Shown piece after piece: positions 37,343 through 49,900 of a DNA stretch of 64,000 bases. Position 1 is the stretch's first letter; each line of letters starts with the position of its first letter. The stretch is from contig CP126195.1 in assembly GCA_030272155.1 (NCBI GenBank), positions 5,501,001 to 5,565,000 of the forward strand, read 5' to 3'. A program made the translations under genes and the position numbers. The notes beneath the pieces are model-generated. The model was not told where the DNA came from. It saw only the letters and a program-made list of their open reading frames with translations, and made no database searches. The DNA comes from Tetradesmus obliquus (taxonomy: Eukaryota > Chlorophyta > Chlorophyceae > Sphaeropleales > Scenedesmaceae).

Positions 37343-39152
37343 GATGAAGGACGCGGCTCAGTCACCAAAGTATGGCAGCAAGACCTACTAGCAACTGTAT
37401 CACTTCACTTAAAATATATCAAAGCTCTGAGCGGGAAGAACGAAGTAAAGCAAAGCATTCAATGCTGAAGTGTCAGCCGAGCCAACGGATGTGTTGCTGA
37501 AAAAGTGAGCAGACACAACGAGTCGAGCAAGCATATATAAACAGCAGGAGACGCACAAACTCTATAGTATAATGGGGCGAAGCCATAGCAACGCGGCCTG
37601 CATGTAACACCGCGTCTGTACGGCTGCTGTTTAAGCCTCGTGCTTACTCGATACGTGCCAGTTAAACACTGAAAACAAGTAAATTAAGATCACCTTGTTT
37701 GATAACATATATTCATGTCATTTACAGGCGCACAAAAAAGTTCCACGTGACAATAGGATCGCTGCCTAAAGATGCATACCACGCAGCTGCTGACACCTGC
37801 GTATAACCAACTTTGTTTACATAATATTACATTCAACTGCCACACAGATGCATCCCAGCTTGTATCAAGCAGCTATGACAAGGTCAATCATCAATCCACT
37901 CACATGTTGACTGTCGCAGCATGGTTGAAGTCATGCTCCGTCGTTTGTCAGGAATATTGAGCCGCGGATACTTGATTTTCTGTTTGTTGCATTGCGGTGA
38001 CAGCGTCACACTCGAGCCTGTTACATGAATGCCTTATGTGGATCAGCAGCATGTGCTCAACAGGCCACTACAGGTAACCGGACTGCATGTAATAGCTGCT
38101 ATTGCTAGCAGCAACAGCATGCCATCAACTGACGCATGGCCCGAGTCAAACACCAACTCCAATAAACTTCAATGTTTTCAGGCAACCTGTGCTAACCTAA
38201 CGTGGGCTGTGTTGTGCCGTTGTCTGACTCATTCGCCAGTCACTGAGTGGCAGCAGCAACAGCAGGCACGGTTGAACACTGAAACATGACATCACCTGCG
38301 CTACGTGTCGCTTGCATCGCACAACACAACCAGTGATGCTAACAGAACTTGCTGATCTGACCAAAATGCAGTGTCATCAGCAGAGTTGCAGCCACCAAGC
38401 CGCAGCTGCAACAGAGTCAGCACACATGTGAAGCTGGCAGACTCACTTTCACAGTTGCATTACCTGACACACCACACTCAAACAAGAACCATCGTTTAAA
38501 TGGGCAGGGATTCATTTGGGTGCAAACAACAGCACACATAGTTCATATAAGTAGGAATAGGCTGAAGCAGACTGCAGCAATGCCGCCCAGACTCTGAAGA
38601 ACCCATGCAAGTTGACTGGCCATGCAAGCAACGTCATCTCTGACGTTGTTCCAAGGCTTTTTGGAAGCCTACTTAGTGCATGCAACCTCCTACTCTGTGT
38701 GCCCGTCTACTGACTGTGCAAGCACTGGCTGATGGTGCCCGCTGCTCTGTCCCAGCAGTTTTTTCAGCCCGGATGGCAGCGACAGCTGCGGCATTAGCAG
38801 AGCAGGCGGCTGCGCGGCCTGCTGCGATGATGGCTGCATGGCAGCAGCCACACCTGCACAGCATAAACACCATCAACAGCACAAGTCGCAGGCAGTAACA
38901 GTCATGGCTGCAACATGATAGGCTGCATTTGTTGCCCAGCAGGCATACAAAGTGCGTTGAAGAGTACTTCAAGCAATGAAACAGGAGCACGGTGCCAGCT
39001 TCCCCTGCAAGTTTAAGTCCATCCTAGCACTGTGCAGTGTGTGCGGCACTTCAGTTGCGGACCAACTCACATGCAGCCGCTGGCAGGATGACGCTACTAT
39101 CCAACTGCTCATGTAAGGCTACACCACAACCCTTAAACCTATTTGCACATGT
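37343..39152. other. Intergenic between SWEET and SLC35B genes
   Basis: This stretch contains the promoter side of the SWEET gene and the 3' UTR of the upstream minus-strand transporter. It is AT-richer and less CTG-rich than the rest of the window. I see no coding exon and no RNA gene. Confidence 0.5.
37532..37542 (-). promoter_or_regulatory. TATA-like motif upstream of SWEET gene
   Basis: The minus-strand reading GTTTATATATG lies about 190 bp upstream of the SWEET ATG. It is a plausible TATA box for a short 5' UTR, but no other promoter evidence is available. Confidence 0.3.
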
Positions 39153-41432
39153 CTAGCGATAGCAGCTGGCATGCAGCTCTCCCAGCAGCAATAACTCATA
39201 ACTCATAACTCGTGCTGCTCTTGCTGCACTGCTGCACAGCTTACCTGCATGCGTGGCTGCCGCAGCTGCTCCTCCTCTGCTGTGCATTCGCGGTGTGCCA
39301 CCCTGCTGCTGTAACACCCCTCCAGTCACCACAGCTGCCTCAGGCTGAACCGCAAGAGGCTGAAGCACGTGGCCGCTGCTGCTAATCCCTCGAACCCCTG
39401 TGCCAGCTTGCGATTCGCCTCTCATCTGCCTGGGAAAATGGTGCTGCTGCTGCTGCTGCAGGTGGCCACCGCTGCTGCTGCTGACATGTGTAACATGGCC
39501 TTGACTGCCGCTTGTCGCACCTGCTACTGCAGATGGCACACCGCCCGCATGCGAGGCGACTCTGCTGCTGTAGATGCCGCGCACGCCACTGCCAGACATC
39601 TGCTGCTGCAGCAGCTGCTGCTGCTGCTGCTGCTGTAGCAAGGGCTGCTTTGACAGCAGTGAGGCAGCTGCTGCACCTCCCGCACTCTCGCGGCTTTGCG
39701 GGAGCCGCCCTGCTACGCTGCGCCTGCTGTGCGACAGCTTGCCAGCCTTTTGGTGATACAAAGCTGAGAACACCACAGCCACGCCAAGCCTGCACATCAG
39801 CAGACATGGTAATCATCGGCAATCAGGAACAGCTCAAGGTGAAAAGCAGTGAACGTGAGGGGCAAGGCACTTGTAGCACCAGCCATGAACACATGCCACC
39901 TGTGGCTGGCTGCTGCTCCGTGGGATGGAAAGCAATCACCACCTACATCCCAGCTGGAATTTACTGCATACACACTTTGGCAGCTGCACTTGGACCTGCG
40001 TTGCACCAGCTGCGCCCTCCATTCATTTACCCAACAACCACAATGTGTTAACGCATGGAAAACTGATGTCCTGCATTGCTGCTGCTGCTGCTGCTGCTAA
40101 TCATGCTGTGATGCTGCCTTGAACACGGTCTCTAGTCAGCCAATGCCCCTGCTGCCCCTCACCATTGGCTGAGTGTCAGCGCATGCCCAAACAGCAGCGA
40201 TGACAGCAGCACGGATGCGCACTGCCTTGTAGTCATCATCAGCGCAAACACAAGCGCCCCATGCTGCTGCAGCACGTGGCTGATGCACACCTGCACAGCA
40301 CATTGCGCAGCAAGCCCATAATGACAATTGCGTGTATGTGGCAGCTTGCTTGCAGCACCAGCGCACTCGCACACACAGCAGCAGCAGCCCTGCTGCTGCT
40401 GCTGCAGCTTCACACGATTTGTAAGCTGCTGCCTATTTGCTGGCTGTCACACATGCTGCTGCCAGCATTCAGCCCTACGATGCATAGCAGAGGTACACAC
40501 TCAGCGCATGGTGCTGAGCACTGTTCAGCAGCTAGAGGCTCTAGTCCCAGCATGACATTATGGTGAAGCACATCTAGCCGCCTGCTGCTGGCACTACCAG
40601 AAATGTGGCATGCATGCAAACAACATACAGCATTGCCTGCCAGCCAGCCCGACAGTCGGTCTGCAGCGCCCACCTGTATTACCGTTGACATAACAGAGAG
40701 GCCGAGCACCGCTGCCGCTGCTGTAGGGTGCCGCAGCAAGAACCCCACTGCCGGCACCAGCTGCCCTCCTGCCACTGTTGCTACTAAGCTGTACAGCGCA
40801 CTGAAAGCTGTCGTGTACAGCAGCTGCTCGCGCACGCATGTGCTGTATGCCTTGAACAGATGCTCCTGCTGCGTTGAGGTCCAGCCATCTGCTGCTAGAT
40901 ACACCAGCAGCAGCAGCATGCCAGCGCCATATGTAAGCCAGCTGCCGGCGCCCCGGTGTGCTGCTGCTGCCGAGGTTATGTCACCGCCGAGGACGAAGAC
41001 GGAGCAGCCGGCTGTTACTAACACTGCGTGGATGTACTGCTCAGCTTTGTAGCGGCGGCCCCCGAATAGCGTGCCCCAAAGGATTACTGGCAAGGCTTTG
41101 CTGGTCTTTGCAAGTGTCTGAGTGACGAAAGATACATACTTCAACGCCTCATATTGGCACAGCGTGCTCAGCATGTTGCTGGCACTGACCATGCAGTAGG
41201 CATGCACAGGTGCCACTGGTGCAAAGGTGAGCCCGCGCATGTGGCTGTGCACAACCAGCACCAGCACAGTCAGCAGGCGGTTGCACAGCACTAGGAAGGC
41301 GGAGTGCGGGAACAGCTCCCGGTTGCTGCCGCTGCCATAGCTGCGCGTCATAACTCGCTCCTGCAAAGCTCCGTAGACTAGCAGCGCCAGTGTAGCTCCG
41401 ACTACGCTCCATGAGTCTTTGCTGAGCCTCAT
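39153..41432 (-). CDS. SLC35B2-like PAPS/nucleotide-sugar transporter
   Basis: This is a UAA/SLC35B family antiporter, probably a Golgi membrane carrier of the sulfate donor PAPS. Three exons (41432-40674, 40290-40163, 39789-39153) join in phase to 507 aa. Family signatures are GALQERVMTRSYG (about residues 21-33, typical of SLC35B2/B3), FLVLCNRLL, YEALKYVSFVTQTLAKTSK, ALPVILWGTLFGGRRY, and the last-helix block MMTTRQ...LLSSLLFGHALTLSQWLG. An in-frame TGA lies upstream of the ATG at 41432, so this start is well supported. The last about 190 residues, after the final membrane segment, are Gln/Ser/Gly-rich and unlike ordinary family members. A UDP-galactose-type SLC35B1 role is the main alternative. 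Confidence 0.88.
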
Positions 41433-42033
41433 GCTGGTGCTGGTACTGCCACTGCTGCTGCTGCTGGTATGGGCAGCTCATCTCGCCATCAACCCGCTGA
41501 CAGGTGAACGGAACTGCTAGAAAGGTTCAAAAGTGTTGTTCCGAACAACAGCGATACAAGCTAGCTGCCCTTCAGCGCCTCTACTGCAAAAACTGGGACA
41601 GTACAAGTACAGTTCCCGCCCAATCCTTCTGCAATGCAAGTGTTGGCAATCTTTAGACAGATTCCTTAACTCTTTGAAGAACACCTGCAACCAAGTCGGG
41701 CTTAGCAGCGCACGCAGCTGGTGACACATGAATGTGCCACATGTGATCGGCCCATACGAGGGCATGTGCATATATGAATTGGTCCAGATGTTCTGAATTA
41801 GTCTTCGGTTGATGCGTTTTTTGGAACAACACTGCTGCAACCACCTGACAACCTCGTCACGATCCACCACCCCAATCCTACTTGTTCTGTGAAGCTTTGA
41901 TGTTGATAATAAACTAGGCTGGAGGTTTTGATGCTTGTATCACGGCGTTTGTTGCCATAGGCTAGCCGTCGACGTGGACAGCAGTGGCGTGCAGGTCCAG
42001 CGTAGGCACAGTGTGCTAGCAGCAACGCTGAGC
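41433..42033. promoter_or_regulatory. Divergent promoter region
   Basis: These 601 bp separate the start codons of the minus-strand SLC35B-like gene and the plus-strand HERC-like gene, so both promoters should lie here. No coding exon is seen. A TATATGA motif near 41770 is the only TATA-like element I noticed, and it is not assigned to either gene. Confidence 0.5.
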
Positions 42034-45000
42034 ATGGATGCAGAAGGTGATTCAATTCAGATCACCAAATCTAAACGAACAATTGGAGTGTTCCACTGGT
42101 CAGAGCTGTTTGGTTGCATGCTGACCTGCTTGCGTCATTCTACAGGTGTAGTGGTTTGCTGCTTGCTCCCAGTGTTTTGAATGCAGAGAGGGAATCTAGA
42201 GGAATGCAGTAGGATGGGCGGATTGAAAGCTATTCATTTACGTTTAGACTTATAGATACCTGTTGCAATGCATGCACTGCTTCTGTTGCACTGCTGCCTG
42301 GCATACCCCTACAGCAGCAGACGGTGCTGCAGCAGCTGCAGCAGCTGCAGCAGCAGGCAACACATCACCTTTCGCAACACTCGCGCCACACAACACACAT
42401 GCAGAGCCAGCACCTGCAGCAGACCCAGCAACAATTCCTGCTATGCCAGGCGACGACCCGCACAGCAGACCCAGCAGCAGCAGCAGCTTTGGGCTGGCAG
42501 CTGCAGAGGCATGTGCTGCTGCTGTTGCAGATCAGGCCACTGCACAGCTGCCGCCCAGGCCGTCTGTATCACGCAGCGAGTCGCTGGCGCGTGCAGGCAG
42601 CTTGGCAGCGCTGCGGCCGCTGCAGCACGCCAACATCGGCATATTTGGCTGGGGAAGGAACGACTGCGGTGCGTGGTAGATACAGATACAGTACTCAGTG
42701 GCGCCGTGTTGCAGAAGCAATGTGTTTTGAGCTAGCATACTAGGGAAGGCACACATACGCGGCTGCGGGTAGGCAGGATGATGACTAATTTGAATGCGTG
42801 CTTGGCGACTGCTGCCGCAGTCATGGGCCGGAGAGGCAGCATCATCATGCATATGCAACAGCAGCAGCACAAGACACCGGCGGTGCGTGGTTTTGCAACA
42901 GAAAGCATTTTTTGATATGTTTTCGGCGCGTAGTAGTCTGAGCACTCGTGTTGTGTGCTGCTCCGTGCTGCAGGCCAGCTAGGGTTCTGTCCCGATCAAG
43001 GCAGCAGCAGCTGCGCCAATTGCAGCAGCAACAGCAGCGGCTCATCTGGCCTGCCAGGCGTTGTGGCAGCAGTCAGTAGGATGCCGCTGCTTGATGGGCG
43101 GCCGGTGATGTCAGCAGCAGCCAGCTTGTTCAACACAGCGTTGCTTACTGCAGATGGGGAGCTCTACATGCTAGGCGAGTATGCAGTTGTTGTCGCCTGC
43201 TTTTGTCCTTTCGTATGTGCTGTAGTTACTGCAACATGTTATGCACCGTCTGGTTGCTGAGAGGGCAGTTGCGGCAGTACAGCAGAGCTTGGTGAGCAGC
43301 AGCATGGGGGGCTCGCTTGATGAGGATGATTGCAGTGGCAGCAGCGCAGCCATCATCACCGATGCATCAGTGCTGAGTGCGGGTGGGAGAGCATGTGCAG
43401 CCCAATGCACAGCGCCTGCACCTCTCGCATGAAATGCTTGGTGCCTTTGATGCAGTGTACATTGTGCATGACAGCTTTTCATCCCTCTCGCTTTCTTTTT
43501 GGCACCATACGCGTGCCAGGCCGCAGCTGCACCATCTCCGCGCTTTCTGTCGTCTTGTGCCATTTTGCTTTGCAAAGCAATTGCCTAGGGTTGCTTCATC
43601 AAACGCGTTGTCTCTTCAACAGCCTCACGCACGCTTCCGATCCTGCTGCACACGTCTTTTGCTGCTGCAGGCAGCAACGACAGTGGACTGCTTGGACGGC
43701 GAGCAAAGCCTGCAGCAGACACCACCGCGGCAGCAGCAGCAGCAGCAGCAGCAGCAGACTTCAGCTGGACTGCTGTAAGGGTGGAGGCCCTGGAGCCCCA
43801 CCCTCTGGCAGATGTGGCGATTGGGCAGGCACATGCGCTGGCAGTGACACAGCAGGTGAGCCTGCGAGTGACACATGGCAGGTGACACATGACAGGCGAC
43901 ACATGCCAGCTTTTCCGCAAGGTGTGCCTGGAAGTGTTGCAGACGCTGCAGACGCTTATGCTTAGGCACCTGCCCATATTCTGGCCGGCGGTGCTGCCGC
44001 CTCGCCTGCTTAACACTGCTGCTTCATTGCTTCATGCAGGGCCTGCTGGCAACTTGGGGCCGCAATGACAGTGCGCAGCTGGGGCTGTTGCATAACAGAT
44101 GGTTCCGACCTCGCACCTGCCCATCACCTTGCCGCCTGTTCTGGAGCAGATTTGGCTTATTACTGCTGCATGCAGGGCTTGCTGGCATCCTGAGTCCCAT
44201 TGGAGTTCAATCCTCACTGGAATTCAGTCGACAAGCATGATGCTACGCATTCATCTTCTTGCTGGCCGCTCGCTGTTGTTGTTTCGTATTGCTGCATGCA
44301 GGGCTTGCTGGCAACTTGGGGCTGCAATGACAGCGGGCAGCTAGGGCTGTTTCTTCACAGATGGTTCTGCCCTTGCACCTGCCCATCACCTTGCTGGCTG
44401 TTCTGCTTTGTTTCGCCATTGCTGCATGCAGGGCTTGCTGGCATCATGACATCATATCATAAGCGTGATGCTGGACATGTCATCTACTGTTATTCAAATC
44501 AAATACTCAACGCTGCGTGCAGGGCTTGCTGGCAACCTGGGGCTGCAATGACAGTGGGCAGCTAGGGCTGGGCTCTGTGAATGAGCACATACAGCACAAC
44601 CCCAAGCTGCTGAGGGGCAGTGCTACTGCTAGCTCTAGCTCTCCTGACAAAGACAATCTCAGGGGTGCTGCAGACGGCTTGTTGGCAGGTGACAGGCGGA
44701 AGCGCGCAGCGGGTGACGCTGGCGGCAGCGGCAGCAGCAACAGTAACAGCTACAGCCCTGTTGCTGGTGGACACGGCGGCAGCAGCAGCAGCAGCACGCG
44801 CATGGCATTTGTGCGCTGCGCGGTGGGAGCGAACAACAGTCTGGCGCTCAGCAGCAGCGGCAGATGCTTCACTTTTGGCCAGGTACATGGTTGCTGAGCG
44901 GACTCCGGATCGGATGTCGCTCAAACAGTGTATCCATTTTGTATGATCTGTGTACTTTGCTACACATGTCAAGTGCTGTCGACAACGAATAGTGGCCCTG

Positions 45001-46856
45001 CAATGTGCTGATGTTCTGCAAATGTAACTTGTGAAATGCTGGTTGTTGCAGCCTGTAGAGAGGATCACGCAGTGGCTGGTTCTATCTGTCACCCACCACT
45101 CAATAAATGGCGTTGAGGCTCATGCCGCTCTGCTGGTTTGTGCTGTCGCAGGGCAACCATGGCGTGTTGGCTGTCAGGGGCCTCAGCTGCCGTCCTTCTG
45201 CCGCCTTTGCAAATGTTCTGCCCTTTCAACTCCTTAGGTGCTGGTTTTTGCAAAGTGCTGAGCAAAGCCTGCTCAGTGAATGTTTTTTTCAACAAATGGC
45301 GCTGCTGCTCAGGCCACGCTTCTGGGTTTTCTTTTTGCAATTGCTGCTGCAGGGCAACCATGGCGTGTTGGGTGTGAGGGGCCTGAGCTGCAGCCCTTCG
45401 CCAGTGCATGTGCCGGGCCTATGGGAGGTTGGCGTGTTGCAGATTGCTGCTGGCGAGGCGCACTGCGCTGCGCTCGGCGCAAATGGGTTTGCCTACACTT
45501 GGGGCCGTGGCAAGTATGGCCAGCTGGGCCATGGCAGCTTTGAAGATGAGGAGGAGCCTAGGCAGGTGTGCGCACAGCTTGCTGTGTTTGTGTTATTTTC
45601 TTGATTGCATGCAGCTTCGAGGCAGGTGAGTGCGGTGCCAAATGTGCAACATATGCACACGCTTTTGTGCTGATGTTCATCAGCATGCTGTAATGTGTGT
45701 CCTGCATGTCACGCCAGCATTTGTTGTAGTGCCGCCCCCAGCATATGGTGTGCAAGCTGGCGGCGTGGGTGTGTTTAGGTGTATATGTAAGCGTGTGTTT
45801 GTGCATGCACGTGAGTGTGTATCGTTCCGTGCGCCCTTGCAGGTGCGTACGTGACTGGTAGCCTGGCGCGCACGCTTGCCGGCATCTGTGTGCGCGTGCC
45901 CGTTTTGCGTGTGCGTCTTTGTGTGCGTGTGTTTGGGTCTGTATGATTTGTTTTGCGTCAATGTAAACGTCATAGCCTCATGCGTTATTCTACTTGCTCA
46001 CCCAGTGGCTTGACACCTCACTGACAGGCCATGCTTGTTGTGCTGACATCATCTGCCCTCCCTACATACCTAACATACCCATGCAGATATCCTCTGTGTC
46101 AGAAGTCGCCAGTGTTATAACCGGCGACCAACACACACTGCTGCTGGCGCGCCATCCTCCAGACCAGGCCAGCACCCACAGCAGCCACAGCAGCAGCACC
46201 CAGGCTTATGCTTTCGGCAGGGGCACATTCGGCGCAACTGGCTTAGGTAGCTCGGACAATGTGTGCCGTCCGCGCTGCATAGCGGCATTGGAGGGAAAGC
46301 ATATTGTGCAGCTGGCTGCGGGGAGGCAGCATAGTGTGGCCCTTACAGCAGATGGACAGCTGCACACATGGGGTGCTGGGGAGTTAGGGCAGTTGGGCCT
46401 CGGCTGCAGCTGCAGCAGCAGCAGCAGCGGCGGCAGCAAGGCTCTTGAGCACGGGCATAAACAGCATACGCTGCAGCAGCAGGGGACAGAGAGTGGAGGT
46501 GTTGCCGGTAGCTGGCTGCTGCCGCAGGTACAGCTGTCGCCGCGGCAGCTGCAGCGGTTGCCGTGGCCTGCAAGCTGCCCTGTGCTTTTTGTTGCGGCTG
46601 GAGGTGACCATACCATAGCAGTGGTGCAGCTAGACAGCAGCAGCAGCAGCAGCAGTGGGGCTGGTGGGGTTACTGGTGTTGGAGCAGCTGGCAACAGTCT
46701 CGACATGATAGCAGAGGACGGTGCAGGCGCCATTTTAGCAGACGCAGCAGCTGTTGCTTTGCAAAACAGCCTGCAGCAGCAGCAGCAGCAGGTGGACAAT
46801 GCTGCAGCTATGGAGGTTGATGAGCAGCTCCCAGCAGCAGATGCTGCAGCGCTGCC

Positions 46857-46904
<48 letters not shown>

Positions 46905-49900
46905 TGCATTTGCATTCCCCACATCAGGCCCTGATCCACAGCTACGACCCTATGGCCTGAACCTGCTGCCAATGCAGCTGCCACCGCTGCTGCAGCTGGC
47001 AGCAGCAGCAACTGCCGAGGCTGCTTCCTCGCGCAGAGCAGCAGGCCTGGCAAGCCCTGACCCAGGCAGTACAGGAGGCAACATCAGCAGTAACCATGCA
47101 GCAGCGGCAGCAGCAGCAGCTGCTGGGTTGGGGCCGCCAGTGCCAATGTCTGCAGCTGCTGCTGCCAGGGACGATCTTGCGCGTGCTGCCAGCAGCAGTA
47201 CTAGGCCCTCACCAGTGGTTGTTGATCTGGCGCATGCAGTGCTTGATGTGTTTGGCTCTCCAGGGCTACTGCTGCTACTGTTCAAGGCTGACAGCAACAC
47301 TCAGCAGCAGCAGCAGCAGCAGCAGCGGCAGCAAGTGTTGCCAGCTCATGGGCTTGATCTACATCGCATTGAGTCCACCTACACGCTGCTGCTCAAGTCG
47401 TATGCGCGCGAAGTCGTCGGCGCGCTCGGCGCAGCAAGTGTCCGGCTACTACAGGACTTGCCAGACACTGCAGGATGGGGCAGCGGCGCCAGCAACGACG
47501 CTGTTGCAGTGCTGTTTGTGCTGCTGCAGAGCCCGCTGAACAGTGATGTGCATGGGCTAGGGGGTGTGCTGCTAGGGCTGCTGACTGTGCTTGTGCTGAA
47601 GCTGAACAGCAGCAGCTTGCGGATGCTGCTGGGTTGGCTGGGGCAGCTTAAGCCGGAGGTGTTTGCGGCGCGCGTGGTGCGGCCGGTGCAGGCATTGCTG
47701 ACGCGGTTTGCAAAGTGAGCGGCAGCACCTGGTGTACTTTGCACCTGGTGTACTTTGCATGTGTTGTGCATACACGGGTTGTGGCTGTTGACATGTAGTG
47801 TCGTGCTGCACACATGAACGGCGTATGCCTGTGTTTGTTCACACTTTGGCACGGGCGCACGTTGTGTACACAAGTGTGTTCATGTTGTCTTTCCTTGTTC
47901 TCCGCCCCACTTTTGTATCGCCGCCTGACTGTCAATGTGGCTGCCTGTTTCTGCCATTGTTGCTGCAGGGACGCGCTGCAGCATGCGGGGGCACCTGCAG
48001 GTGCACTCCTAGGCCACGCTGTGTGTCACTGCCTGGCTATCAAAACGGCCGCCTGTTTACACTTCTGTTGCTGCAGGGACGCGCTGCAGCATGCGGGGGC
48101 GCCTCCAGGAGCACGTCCTGGACTGGGGCAGGCGCGCGGCGATGCGCTGCTGCTGGCACGTCTGCTCGATGTGCTGCATGCAGCCAATGTTCAGGTGCGT
48201 TTCTGGACCGTGTGTAGTACGAGTTGCCTGCTGGAATATTTCCATTGCGGCGCTGATATGCTTACCGGCAGTGCATTGCCATAGCCTTGGGCGGTGGGAA
48301 ACACAGGTGACGCGTGTCGTGTGTGGCCGCTGCCTGTTTATTTGCTGTGGTCGTCCGAGGGCATGTGTCGCTCTGTCACATGTTGAAGGAAGAACCGGTC
48401 ACTCAGCTGAAGCTGAAGCTCTTTAAATCGTGCTGTTTATTGTTGCTGGGTGCAAGCCGATGGCTGACAATGTTGCTGCATGCTGTGTGCTGTGCAGGCT
48501 CAATTTGTTTGCATACCTTGAAAGCTTCATTATGCTGCATGCTGTGCTGCGTGCTGTGCAGGCTGGCGAGCTTGTGCCGTACAGCGAGTTTGCTAATACT
48601 AATATGTTTTGATACTTTGGAAGTCTCATTATGCTGCATGCTGTGCTGCATGCTGTGCTGCATGCTGTGCTTCATGCTGTGCTGCAAGCTGTGTGCTGTG
48701 CAGGCTGGCGAGCTTGTGCCGTACAGCGAGTTTGCCAACACTATTACGTTCGCATACTTTGAAAGGCTCATTATGCTGCATGCTGTGCTGCATGCTGTGC
48801 TGTGTGCTGTGCAGGCTGGCGAGCTCGTGCTGTACAGCGAGTTTGCCAACACTAATATGTTTGCATACCTTGAGAGTCTCAGTATGCTGCATGCTGTGCT
48901 GCACGCTGTGCTGCATGCTGTGCTGCGTGCTGTGCTGTGTGATGTGCAGGCAGGGGAGCTCGTGCCGTACAGCGAGTTTGCCAACATCAATTTGTTTGCA
49001 TACCTTGAAAGCTTCAACATGCTGCATGCTGTGCTGTGCTGTGCAGGCTGGGGAGCTTGTGCCGTACAGCGAGTTTGCCAACAGCGCTGTCAGCGCAACA
49101 GTCAACCTGCACGAGGAGTACTACACCTGGCTGCAATCTGGAGCATACAAGTGAGCTATCACAAGTGACTAACAATCTTGCATGAATTCTATTGAAGGGA
49201 GCCAAGTGCTGCAGCAGTTGTGTAGCAGATGCTCTCAAGTAGTTATTGCTGTGTGTGGCTTGTGGGGCTGAGCATTGACAGATTGCGTACTCAGCTCTGT
49301 GTGGCTGCCGCATCTGCTGCTGCCGGCAGTACCTTGTTTCGGCCCAGTTGAGTGCTTGTTCAGGTATTACATTTGCATCCGCGCTCGTACGTCGCTGGCA
49401 TGTAATTCCTGTTGTCGCTGCTGCTTGCTGACAGCATCCACAACGATGGAGCTTGTCTCACCTGTTGTGCTGCGGCGGCTTGCAGGCAGCCTTATGAGGA
49501 TTTCCAAGCAGCAGCCAGCAGAGCAATCTCTGCAGCGCACACAAAGCCGACACATCACACTACAGCGGCAGCAGCAGCCAGTGGTGGCAACCACAGCAGC
49601 AGCAGTAGGTCACCACAGCAGCGGCAGGATGTGCCGCTTAGCACAGGCAGCAGCAGCAGCAGCAGTGGTGCCAAGCATAAGCGTATGTTTGGAGGTGGTG
49701 GTGGTGGTGCTGTGGCTGTGCCTGCTGTGCCCCCTGGTGGCTCAGTTAGCAGTTTGTGTGAGCTGCCTTTCCTGCTGACAACAGAGGCAAAGAGCAACAT
49801 ACTGCGGGTGAGCGTCATGCGATGGGTTCTGTCTGGTTCCAAGCGTTCTGGGCGGTAGTGTAGTGCTATCAATGTCTGCATTGACATATGGGCTTGCAGC

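Noticed and set aside
44040-44450. Extra exons for the RCC1 domain
   Set aside because: The partial copies lack donors in a usable phase, and adding them would repeat the same motif. The functional exon at 44523 alone joins its neighbours cleanly.
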